5,079 bases of DNA from Planctomycetota bacterium (lineage in GTDB: Bacteria; Planctomycetota; Phycisphaerae; Phycisphaerales; SM1A02), in assembly GCA_003671065.1 (NCBI GenBank), contig QWPU01000237.1, forward strand, positions 1 to 5,079, in the 5' to 3' direction. Position numbers and translations under genes: made by a program. The notes under the pieces were generated by a model. It did not search any database, had not been told where the DNA came from, and worked only from the letters and a program-made list of their open reading frames with translations. Shown here one piece after another: positions 1 through 5,079 of this stretch (position 1 is the first letter of the stretch; each line of letters begins with the position of its first letter).

Positions 1-677
1 TGCGTGCCATCAGGTGGCTTGGCAGTTCCGTTGGTGATCTGCCCGATCGTGACATCATGCCCGTAGGTTTCATGATTCACTTTGTCGGCAGTAGAGAAGT
101 GAACGCCACCGACAAGCAGTCCGCCGAACACGCCCTTGGTGCGAATGTAGTAATACGCGGCAGGCACTGGTCCGCCTGCATTGTGCGGGTCGCTCTTGGC
201 GGGACCTGCAACGGCCGACGCTTCCGCCATGCCATAGAGACCGTCATCGAGGAAGTTCGAAACTTCGTTGTCGGTGTTCATGATGATGATGGTGTCGCGC
301 GATTGCACGCCTGCTTGCAGACCGAGTGTCATCGCGCCTGTGTTGACCGCGAGTGGCGCTGACCAATCGCTGCCGAGATTGTGGCTCAAGCGCTTGAGGA
401 ACACGCCTTGACCGCCTCCACCGCCAACAATGAGCGCAGCGCTCCCCTCATGGAGAATTGCAATGCCTTTGGCGCTTTCGAAGACCGACGCCGGGATCGG
501 TTGATCACTTGATTGGAAGTCGCGCACGATCGCCAGTGCATCAGCGGTGCGGATACTGACCGAGTTCGAGCACGCGGGCATGGCGAGCGCACAGAGCAGT
601 GCGCAAGTCAATGTGTAAGTCAATGTGTAAGTCAATGGTGCAACGCGACGAAGAACATGCTGGGCGAAGTTTTTCAT
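1..677 (-). CDS. SYLF (Ysc84/DUF500) domain lipoprotein, 3' end cut by window edge
   Basis: The open frame starts at the ATG at 677 and runs off the left edge, giving 225 residues without a stop. Residues 1-35 form a signal peptide: basic start, a Thr/Leu/Tyr-rich core with a repeat, then M-P-A-C, so Cys36 is a likely lipidation site, although the lipobox is imperfect. From about residue 45 it matches the SYLF domain: a glycine run at 85-89 followed by QGV, the W-S-A-P motif at 105-108, a GLQAG stretch at 119-123, and a C-terminal block with Y175-Y177, KGVFGG at 181-186 and N201/Y205-G206. The known family binds lipids, phosphoinositides in eukaryotic Ysc84/SH3YL1; the bacterial role is poorly defined. 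It lies 33 bp after mscL on the same strand, suggesting co-transcription. A possible weak ribosome site (GGAA) lies five bases before the ATG. The family call is strong; lipidation is moderate; only the extreme C-terminus should be missing. Confidence 0.88.
   Translation of the reverse strand, partial: MKNFAQHVLRRVAPLTYTLTYTLTCALLCALAMPACSNSVSIRTADALAIVRDFQSSDQPIPASVFESAKGIAILHEGSAALIVGGGGGQGVFLKRLSHNLGSDWSAPLAVNTGAMTLGLQAGVQSRDTIIIMNTDNEVSNFLDDGLYGMAEASAVAGPAKSDPHNAGGPVPAAYYYIRTKGVFGGLLVGGVHFSTADKVNHETYGHDVTIGQITNGTAKPPDGT
605..637. repeat. 12-bp tandem repeat (2.75 copies) inside signal-peptide coding sequence
   Basis: The unit AAGTCAATGTGT occurs at 605-616 and 617-628, identical, and its first nine bases again at 629-637. 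Twelve bases is four codons, so on the minus strand it encodes a repeated Thr-Leu-Thr-Tyr stretch (residues 15-24) in the hydrophobic core of the SYLF lipoprotein signal peptide. Copy-number change would keep the frame. The repeat itself is seen directly; any variability is inference. Confidence 0.95.
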
Positions 678-699
678 ATGGGTTCCGTGAGAGGAAATG

Positions 700-723
700 G
701 ATCATCGACCTCAGTCGATCATC
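700..723 (-). other. Imperfect hairpin over the mscL stop codon
   Basis: On the minus strand a six-base stem (ATCGAC with GTCGAT, 704-709 paired with 714-719) has a four-base loop containing most of the TGA stop of mscL. After one G-G mismatch it continues for three more pairs. No T-run follows, so it does not look like an intrinsic terminator. It lies directly before the SYLF gene and could affect mRNA stability or coupling. The pairing is visible; any function is unknown. Confidence 0.35.
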
Positions 724-1136
724 TTCTTGAGATCGTCGATTTTTCCGCTGACTCTCTTGAGATCAGCCGCAGATTGGATGGTGTTGACCGCGGCACGCAC
801 ATCTTGAATGCGTAGGGAAATGAGGCGGCTCATCAACTTGACCACGAGAAACGCGCAGAACACCACGATCGCGAATTCAACAAGCGAGTTGATGAATGCG
901 CCGTACTTGATTGCGGCAGTGACAACGGCGGCGCTGCCCTCGCCTGTGGTCACGAGCGGATACTGCAGAGATTTGAAATCAACTCCGCCGATGAGCACGC
1001 CGATGGGTGGCATGATGAGATCAGTCACGATGCTGTTCACGACCTTCGTGAATGCCCCTCCAACAAGGATTCCGATCGCCATATCCACGGCGTTACCTTT
1101 GACGGCGAATTGCTTTAGTTCTTCGATAAAACTCAT
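711..1136 (-). CDS. mscL: Large-conductance mechanosensitive channel MscL
   Basis: The 141-residue product has the full MscL layout: an amphipathic N-terminal helix (residues 1-14), TM1 (about 15-46) with F10, G14-N15, D18, G22 and G26 as in the E. coli protein, the D-x-I-M-P-P-x-G signature at 39-46, a periplasmic loop starting near the G-G-V-D-F-K stretch at 50-55, TM2 (about 78-103) opening with Y78-G79 and closing with basic residues, and a charged C-terminal helix (about 124-141). The family forms a homopentameric inner-membrane pore that opens under membrane tension and releases solutes on hypo-osmotic shock. The frame continues upstream to 1271, but family alignment and a GGAG ribosome site eight bases before the ATG at 1136 fix the start. 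E. coli Gly30 is Thr here. It lies 65 bp downstream of the oxidoreductase gene and 33 bp before the SYLF gene. Confidence 0.97.
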   Translation of the reverse strand: MSFIEELKQFAVKGNAVDMAIGILVGGAFTKVVNSIVTDLIMPPIGVLIGGVDFKSLQYPLVTTGEGSAAVVTAAIKYGAFINSLVEFAIVVFCAFLVVKLMSRLISLRIQDVRAAVNTIQSAADLKRVSGKIDDLKKMID

Positions 1137-1144
1137 CTGAGTGG

Positions 1145-1148
1145 CTCC
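1145..1148 (-). promoter_or_regulatory. Ribosome binding site deciding the mscL start
   Basis: On the minus strand GGAG stands eight bases before the ATG at 1136. It supports the short family-consistent start over the upstream in-frame ATG at 1271, which would add 45 residues with no MscL similarity and overlap the oxidoreductase gene. Confidence 0.7.
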
Positions 1149-1201
1149 ATTGGGCGAGTTGAGGACGACAGGGTGAATGGAAAATGTAACAGCCGCGCAG
1201 A

Positions 1202-2641
1202 CTACTGGCGCAGGACGCGATCGAGATCTTTGTTCGACAAACTCCAACCCTCCCGAGGCGCTGGGTACCACGAGGCAATCGGGTCACCACCGGCAAAGGC
1301 GCGTGTGTTGAAGTCGTACTGCACGGGGCGTTGCGCGCGGGCCGCGACGGTTCCCGACAGCACGAGTTCGTTGAGCACTGTTGAGCGCGTAAACGCGCAG
1401 AGCGGCGCGTCGGCGGCAGTACGAATGCCCTTGCGCCATGCTCGAATCGCGTCGAGCCATTCGCGGTGATGTCCTGGCGACGCCGCAATGCTCGGTGATG
1501 GCACGACCACTTCACTTGCAACGGCCGATGGCGTGATGAGCCACTCGCCATAGTTGGCCCAGAGGAAACCCTTCGAGCCTTGGAAGACCATGTTGAAGCG
1601 ATCGTGATAGGAGACTTTGTCTCGTGCACCCATTTCTTGCGCGGTCGGCGATGTGCGGCCATTGTCAAACCAACGAAGAATGAGTGGATCAATCGAAGCC
1701 CCCGAGGCATCGCGCGTTGGTATCGCCCATGAGGCTTCCGTCCATTCAGGGCAGCCAACACTATCGACGCGGTCGACTTCAGCGCGGATCTCGACGCAGC
1801 CGAGTCGTGCGCGGTCAAGGCCCAACGCCCACACAGGTAAGTCCATCATGTGGCAAGCCATGTCGCCGAGCGTTCCTGTGCCGTACTCCCAGTATTTCCG
1901 CCAATTCGCGGGTTGGATGTCCTTGATGTAGGGATCGTTTTGAGCGCCGCCGAGCCAGAGGTCGTAGTCGAAACCTTCGGGCGGCGTGGTCACAGGACCC
2001 GTCTCGCCGCAACACCAACCCTTGTTCACCCAGCAATCGCAACTCGTCACGGGACCAATCGCGCCGCTGGTGATCAGTTCAACAACGCGGCGATAGTTTT
2101 CAGTCGCGTGAATCTGCGTACCCATTTGAGTGGGCACGCGGGCGATGGCAGCGAGTTCACCGATGCGCTTTGATTCTTCCATCGTGTGGGTGAGTGGCTT
2201 TTCGCAATACACCGCAAGCCCCGCGCGCAACGCAAGCGCAGTGGGGAACGCGTGAGTGTGATCTGGTGTTGCGATGAGGACGCCATCGAGCGCAAGTTCG
2301 TGACGGCGTGCGAAGAGTTCTCGCATGTCGGTGAAACTGCGCGCCGCAAGCGGACGCGCGAGTGCGGCTTCGCGCATGGATGTCGTCACATCGCAGATAG
2401 CGACGACATTCGCGCCGGCACCGATGAGGTCACTGAGGTTGTCAGCGCCGCGACCGCCGCAGCCGATGATGGCGATGCGCGGCGTGTCTTTGGGAAAGAC
2501 TACGACAGGCGTCGTTGGGGGCGTGGTTGCAATGGGAGTCGCGCTGGACTGCGAACGATTCGCGCAACCGAGCACTGTTGGTGCGGCGAGGACAGCGGGA
2601 ACGAGCGCGAGAAACTCTCGACGACCAAAGGGCGTGGACAT
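1202..2641 (-). CDS. Tat-exported Gfo/Idh/MocA family oxidoreductase, probable lipoprotein
   Basis: The 479-residue product begins with a twin-arginine signal (R7-R8-E-F-L) and a hydrophobic stretch ending V-L-G-C, so Cys26 may be lipidated. A Ser/Thr/Pro-rich linker (27-50) follows. The Rossmann domain shows the nucleotide-binding G-C-G-G-R-G at 60-65, A-T-P-D-H-T-H at 124-130 and the family E-K-P motif at 147-149. The C-terminal domain carries W229-L-G, W247-R and a G-T-G-T-L-G-D-M-x-C-H block at 254-264, typical of planctomycete members; H264 is a probable active-site residue. The family catalyses NAD(P)-dependent oxidation or reduction of sugars and related compounds; Tat export of folded, cofactor-loaded glucose-fructose oxidoreductase is known in Zymomonas. 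The substrate cannot be read from sequence. The ATG at 2641 sits directly before the Tat motif but has no clear ribosome site. Cysteines cluster unusually at 201-211. It is the first gene of the leftward cluster. Confidence 0.93.
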   Translation of the reverse strand: MSTPFGRREFLALVPAVLAAPTVLGCANRSQSSATPIATTPPTTPVVVFPKDTPRIAIIGCGGRGADNLSDLIGAGANVVAICDVTTSMREAALARPLAARSFTDMRELFARRHELALDGVLIATPDHTHAFPTALALRAGLAVYCEKPLTHTMEESKRIGELAAIARVPTQMGTQIHATENYRRVVELITSGAIGPVTSCDCWVNKGWCCGETGPVTTPPEGFDYDLWLGGAQNDPYIKDIQPANWRKYWEYGTGTLGDMACHMMDLPVWALGLDRARLGCVEIRAEVDRVDSVGCPEWTEASWAIPTRDASGASIDPLILRWFDNGRTSPTAQEMGARDKVSYHDRFNMVFQGSKGFLWANYGEWLITPSAVASEVVVPSPSIAASPGHHREWLDAIRAWRKGIRTAADAPLCAFTRSTVLNELVLSGTVAARAQRPVQYDFNTRAFAGGDPIASWYPAPREGWSLSNKDLDRVLRQ

Positions 2642-2729
2642 AGTGTTAGTTTGGCGCGGATGGTTCTTTCGCGCAATACCTCAGCGCATCAAAGGCTATA
2701 AAGGAGACGAATGTTATATATTAAGATGT
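2642..2729. promoter_or_regulatory. Divergent intergenic region with AT-rich promoter-like patch
   Basis: This 88-bp gap separates the leftward oxidoreductase cluster from the rightward winged-helix cluster, so it should hold promoters for both. The stretch 2691-2730 is conspicuously AT-rich for this window. It contains TATAAA at 2697-2702 and TATATT at 2717-2722 as possible plus-strand -10 boxes, and TAATAT on the minus strand over nearly the same bases. I find no good -35 element at normal spacing for any of them. TATATT lies at the right distance to start transcription near 2730, so a leaderless mRNA is possible. Inference from composition and position. Confidence 0.45.
2701..2706 (+). promoter_or_regulatory. 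Strong Shine-Dalgarno AAGGAG, placed for an upstream mini-ORF
   Basis: AAGGAG is the best ribosome site in the divergent region. It stands four bases before the ATG at 2711, which opens an eight-codon ORF, and 23 bases before the ATG at 2730, too far for ordinary direct initiation at the winged-helix gene. Confidence 0.5.
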
Positions 2730-2737
2730 ATGCCTAA
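2711..2737 (+). CDS. Possible eight-codon upstream ORF (leader peptide)
   Basis: ATG at 2711 opens a reading frame coding M-L-Y-I-K-M-Y-A and stopping with TAA at 2735-2737. It has the AAGGAG site just upstream, and its end overlaps the first codons of the winged-helix gene, whose ATG at 2730 is in another frame. A ribosome finishing here would be within a few bases of that start and could reinitiate, coupling the two. Alternatively the stretch is only promoter DNA (the TATATT at 2717-2722 lies inside it) and is never translated. There is no homology to test in eight residues. Confidence 0.3.
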   Translation: MLYIKMYA

Positions 2738-3347
2738 GTCGCCTCCATCCAAGTCGTCTCCATCCAAGTCGTCTCCATCCAAGTCGTCCGCATCAAAGCG
2801 CGCTCGCGAAACAGGGAAGAAAGCGCGATCAGCCTCCGCCACACCAAGCCTCGCCGCGCACTCAAGCGCTGCGCTGAGCGCGGAGCTCACGCGCCGCCAA
2901 GTTGAACTTCCCAAACTTGAGCGCCAAGCAGCTGAACTGCGCAAGGCGCTCGCTGCGCTTGAAGCGCGCATCCATTCGCTCGGCGGCGCGCAGAGCACTG
3001 AGCCGCAAGCGACGACGGCGCTCGGAGGTGCTCACGGCAAACGAGCGACGGTCGCAAAGCCTTCGAAGCTGCCAGTCGCAGTACGAACATCACCTGGTCC
3101 ACGCCGTCGTGACGCGAAGCCAACGATTGGTGAACACATCGTCGCACTGCTTCAACAGCGCGCGGTTGTGCTCAAGCCTTCGCAAATCACCGTTGAACTG
3201 GCGCGTCGACTCTCGCGCAGTCCCAGCAAAAACTTCAATATCCAAGTCAGCATGCTGCTACGAAAGCTCGTAAACAGCGGCGCGATTGCGCAACGCGAAC
3301 GCGGTGAGTATCTCGCGAAGGGACCTGCGGTTGTCTCGGCGCCCTGA
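2730..3347 (+). CDS. Basic protein with SPSK-repeat tail, coiled coil and C-terminal winged-helix-like domain
   Basis: I do not recognise a named family. The 205-residue product has three parts. Residues 1-35 are a Ser/Lys/Pro tail made of four five-residue repeats, including two S-P-S-K motifs (10-13, 15-18). Residues about 48-84 are Leu/Ala/Glu/Arg-rich with heptad-like spacing, a likely coiled coil and so possibly an oligomerisation segment. After a basic linker, residues about 131-197 read as a winged helix: a helix at I134-L141, a helix at P150-L161, a recognition-like helix N170-V181, then G184-A-I-A-Q and R191-G-E-Y as the wing. A DNA-binding role is inferred from this fold pattern and the high Lys/Arg content. 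The ATG at 2730 is the first plausible in-frame start after the divergent region; the frame stays open far upstream, but only antisense to the oxidoreductase. The 3' end overlaps the MltA-like gene by 17 bp. Confidence 0.75.
   Translation: MPKSPPSKSSPSKSSPSKSSASKRARETGKKARSASATPSLAAHSSAALSAELTRRQVELPKLERQAAELRKALAALEARIHSLGGAQSTEPQATTALGGAHGKRATVAKPSKLPVAVRTSPGPRRRDAKPTIGEHIVALLQQRAVVLKPSQITVELARRLSRSPSKNFNIQVSMLLRKLVNSGAIAQRERGEYLAKGPAVVSAP
2739..2798. repeat. 15-bp tandem repeat, four copies, coding the SPSK tail
   Basis: Four consecutive 15-base units start at 2739, 2754, 2769 and 2784. Units two and three (TCGTCTCCATCCAAG) are identical, unit one differs by one base and unit four by three. 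Each is five codons (S-S-P-S-K type) in frame with the winged-helix gene. Near identity at silent positions points to recent duplication rather than selection on protein sequence alone. Confidence 0.95.
3318..3323 (+). promoter_or_regulatory. Ribosome binding site supporting a TTG start
   Basis: AAGGGA lies seven bases before the TTG at 3331, inside the end of the winged-helix gene. It favours this start for the MltA-like lipoprotein over the TTG at 3286 or the GTG codons at 3304 and 3361, none of which has a comparable site. Confidence 0.6.
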
Positions 3348-4464
3348 CGCGCGCGGTGTCGTGACCGCGGCGACGGTGTTCGCGCTCGCGCTCGCAAGTT
3401 GCACAACGCCGCATACCTATGAGCCATCGCTTCATCCGCCGACGCACGAGCAAGGCGTTGCGACGACCGCGTTCGTCACGCGTCCGTGGAGTGAAGTTGA
3501 TATCGCTGCGGCGTATCCGAAGAACGATCTCGCGCGTCGCATCGCTTTCTTGATGGCGTGTGATGTATCAGCCAAGAGCAGTGACGCGAGCGCGCTTGCT
3601 GAGAGCGCGGCATTACTTGAGATCTATGAGTCGAGCACGACTGCTGAGCAGTTTGCGCAGGAAATTCAAGAGCGTTTCGAACTTGTTGAATGTGTACCAC
3701 TTGATGCACAGATTGCAGGAGCGCCATTGATGACGGGATATGCAACCGTTGTTGTTGACGCGCGCGTGTTAGAGGATCCTGATTTCAACTATCCAATCTT
3801 TGGCGATGTGCGCGTGAATCACCCAGAGTTTGCTGCATTGCCGCGACGCGAACTCATGGCACTTCCTGCCGCGCGCACAGATGTCATCGCGTGGGTGCGC
3901 GATCCGCTGTCGCTTGCGCTTGTGGAAACCAACGGCACGGCGCACCTACTGATTGAGACTTCGGAAGGCAAACGCGAAGCGCGGATCAGTCGCGTGGCAA
4001 CCAACGGCCGCGCGTGGACAAGTCTTGGCAGCGCACTTGCTTCACGCGGATTGCTCGACGCGAAGACTTACACGCTGAATGATGTGATTCGCGAAGCCAC
4101 TTCGAATCCTGCCATCGCCCACGAAGCGTTGCTCGACAACGAACGCGTTGTGTTCTTTGCAAGCACGCGCGCCGATCTTTTCCCGCCGACAGTTGGATTG
4201 CAAGGCGGCAAACTTGTTGCGGGCTATTCGTGCGCGGCCGATCAGAGCGTGTATCCAGCAGGTTCGATTTTGGTAACGACTGATCAAGAGCAAGGAAGCA
4301 CGGCACCACGCGCGGCGCGCTTGGTGTTTGTCCACGACGCAGGCGGTGCGATCACTGGCCCTCGACGCGTCGATGCGTACTTCGGTGAAGGCATGGAAGC
4401 GCTTTATCGTGCAGGCGAGATGCGCGCAGCCATTGGTGTGTATCGATTGCGCTTGCGCAAATAG
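3331..4464 (+). CDS. mltA: MltA-like membrane-bound lytic murein transglycosylase (lipoprotein)
   Basis: With the TTG start the product is 377 residues, close to the 365 of E. coli MltA. It opens with a 23-residue signal peptide (arginines at 3-4, then a V/T/A/L core) ending in the lipobox L-A-S-C, so Cys24 should be lipidated. MltA features follow in order: G136-Y137, Y-P-I-F at 154-157, L-P-R-R-E at 170-174, W188 and D191-P192, N225-G226 with S231-L-G, then a C-terminal 3D domain with aspartates D304, D336 (D-A-G-G-A-I-T-G) and D348 (D-A-Y-F-G). D348 aligns with the catalytic Asp308 of mature E. coli MltA. The family cleaves the MurNAc-GlcNAc bond of peptidoglycan, forming 1,6-anhydro-MurNAc. 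The usual Q-G-S-G motif reads N-G-T-A (201-204) and G-Y-Y-T-P reads G-Y-A-T-V. It overlaps the preceding gene by 17 bp and ends 30 bp before the next, suggesting an operon. Confidence 0.87.
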   Translation: MSRRPDARGVVTAATVFALALASCTTPHTYEPSLHPPTHEQGVATTAFVTRPWSEVDIAAAYPKNDLARRIAFLMACDVSAKSSDASALAESAALLEIYESSTTAEQFAQEIQERFELVECVPLDAQIAGAPLMTGYATVVVDARVLEDPDFNYPIFGDVRVNHPEFAALPRRELMALPAARTDVIAWVRDPLSLALVETNGTAHLLIETSEGKREARISRVATNGRAWTSLGSALASRGLLDAKTYTLNDVIREATSNPAIAHEALLDNERVVFFASTRADLFPPTVGLQGGKLVAGYSCAADQSVYPAGSILVTTDQEQGSTAPRAARLVFVHDAGGAITGPRRVDAYFGEGMEALYRAGEMRAAIGVYRLRLRK

Positions 4465-4494
4465 TCGAGACAAGAGTCGCGAAAGTCATCCACC

Positions 4495-5061
4495 ATGAGT
4501 TCGTTCCCTCGTCCTTCTCTATTTCGCGCATGCCTGCTCTTGATCCTCATCGGACAAGCAATTCTCTGGTGGCGCGCGATCTATTGGTATCCGCAGTTAC
4601 CTGAGCGCTTTCCCATCCACTTCAACTTCGCAGGCACGCCCGATGGATGGGCGAACAAAGGCCTCGTCGCGTGGTTCATGCTTCCAGGGATCTCGGTCGT
4701 GATGACATGCGTGTTCGGAAGCGTCGCATGGTGGCTCGGCTCACTGATACGCACCACGCCTGGCTTGGTGAATGTGCCACGCAAAGATATCTTCGTGAAA
4801 CTTTCGTTGGAAGGGCGCATGACGATCTTGGCGCCGACGCAAACATTTCTCGCGTGGGTGATCGCCTTGGTTTCGTATCTCTTCGTCTACATCGTCGAAG
4901 GCACTGCGCGTGTGGGTGTGCTGCACGAACCGATGCTCAGTAGTTGGCCTGTCGCGTTCTTTCTCGTCGGCGTGTTCGGCGTGCTGCCGTTCTACTACAT
5001 CAAGACGGGGCGAATTCTTGACGACGCGGCGCGACGCGAAGGGTTACTGCCAAGGAACTAA
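4495..5061 (+). CDS. DUF1648-domain four-helix membrane protein
   Basis: The 188-residue product has a DUF1648 signature between the first two helices: L35-P, then H42-F-N, G47 and P49-D-G51. Hydrophobic segments at about 9-31, 57-85, 111-134 and 151-170 predict four membrane helices with a short charged C-terminal tail (R173-N188). A V-P-R-K-D stretch at 94-98 resembles the conserved loop after the second helix in the family. DUF1648 also occurs at the N-terminus of SdpI-type immunity and signalling proteins, but the SdpI part is absent and no substrate or enzymatic motif is visible, so function is unknown. The ATG at 4495 follows the MltA-like gene by 30 bp with no strong ribosome site (only a weak purine stretch, GCGAAAG, upstream), so it probably depends on the upstream message. 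The last 18 bases of the window show nothing. Confidence 0.85.
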   Translation: MSSFPRPSLFRACLLLILIGQAILWWRAIYWYPQLPERFPIHFNFAGTPDGWANKGLVAWFMLPGISVVMTCVFGSVAWWLGSLIRTTPGLVNVPRKDIFVKLSLEGRMTILAPTQTFLAWVIALVSYLFVYIVEGTARVGVLHEPMLSSWPVAFFLVGVFGVLPFYYIKTGRILDDAARREGLLPRN

Positions 5062-5079
5062 GCGACGCACAGGCTTGCG

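Noticed and set aside
700..723. Intrinsic terminator after mscL
   Set aside because: The hairpin is short, has a mismatch and is not followed by a T-run on the minus strand.
808..1140. Plus-strand frame antisense to mscL
   Set aside because: The opposite strand encodes an unmistakable MscL; this translation has no recognisable features.
1093..1818. Long minus-strand frame of 241 codons inside the oxidoreductase gene
   Set aside because: It overlaps the clearly homologous Gfo/Idh/MocA frame on the same strand, and its translation is rich in Arg, Ser and His with no family motif; an out-of-frame shadow.
2654..2674. GCGCG/CGCGC inverted repeat as an operator
   Set aside because: Only five bases per arm of a motif that is very common throughout this sequence; not distinguishable from chance.
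2186..2701. Plus-strand frame of 171 codons antisense to the oxidoreductase
   Set aside because: Composition is that of a reverse-complement shadow in GC-rich DNA; no motif and a real gene opposite.
2325..2729. Upstream extension of the winged-helix frame, adding 135 residues
   Set aside because: Almost all of it is antisense to the oxidoreductase N-terminal half and shows no domain; it ends in the intergenic region before a plausible start.
2739..2798. CRISPR-like array
   Set aside because: The repeats are contiguous 15-bp coding units without spacers.
3286..3330. Longer MltA-like start at TTG 3286
   Set aside because: It would place 15 extra charged residues before the signal peptide and has no ribosome site, whereas TTG 3331 has AAGGGA seven bases upstream and gives a standard lipoprotein signal.

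Overview
The window looks like chromosomal DNA from a GC-rich, Gram-negative-type bacterium, most plausibly a planctomycete or a relative. The best pointer is a Tat-exported Gfo/Idh/MocA oxidoreductase with a lipobox cysteine, a protein type abundant in Planctomycetota. Two further predicted lipoproteins, an MltA-type murein lytic transglycosylase and a DUF1648 membrane protein fit an envelope-rich genome. The assignment is inference; no rRNA or other phylogenetic marker is present.

Layout: two divergent gene clusters leave a short AT-rich intergenic region at 2642-2729. Leftward (minus strand) run the Gfo/Idh/MocA protein (2641 to 1202), mscL (1136 to 711) and a SYLF/Ysc84-domain lipoprotein (677 to 1, cut by the window edge). 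The gaps are 65 and 33 bp with no clear terminator, so they may be one transcript. Rightward (plus strand) run an eight-codon upstream ORF (2711-2737), a basic winged-helix-like protein with an SPSK-repeat tail (2730-3347), an MltA-like lytic transglycosylase lipoprotein (3331-4464, start overlapping the previous gene) and a DUF1648 four-helix membrane protein (4495-5061). These are also packed like an operon.

Functionally, most of the genes concern the cell envelope: osmotic pressure release (MscL), a putative lipid-binding lipoprotein (SYLF), murein cleavage (MltA-like), an exported dehydrogenase and a small integral membrane protein. The winged-helix protein is the odd one out and could be a DNA-binding regulator or chromatin-like protein; its tail resembles that of histone H1.

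The points most worth a second look are that histone-H1-like architecture, the mini-ORF with a strong Shine-Dalgarno overlapping the start of the winged-helix gene, two in-frame tandem repeats in N-terminal coding regions (12 bp in the SYLF signal peptide, 15 bp in the winged-helix tail), a four-cysteine cluster in the oxidoreductase, and altered conserved positions in the MltA-like enzyme. I saw no tRNA, rRNA, CRISPR array, insertion sequence or phage gene.
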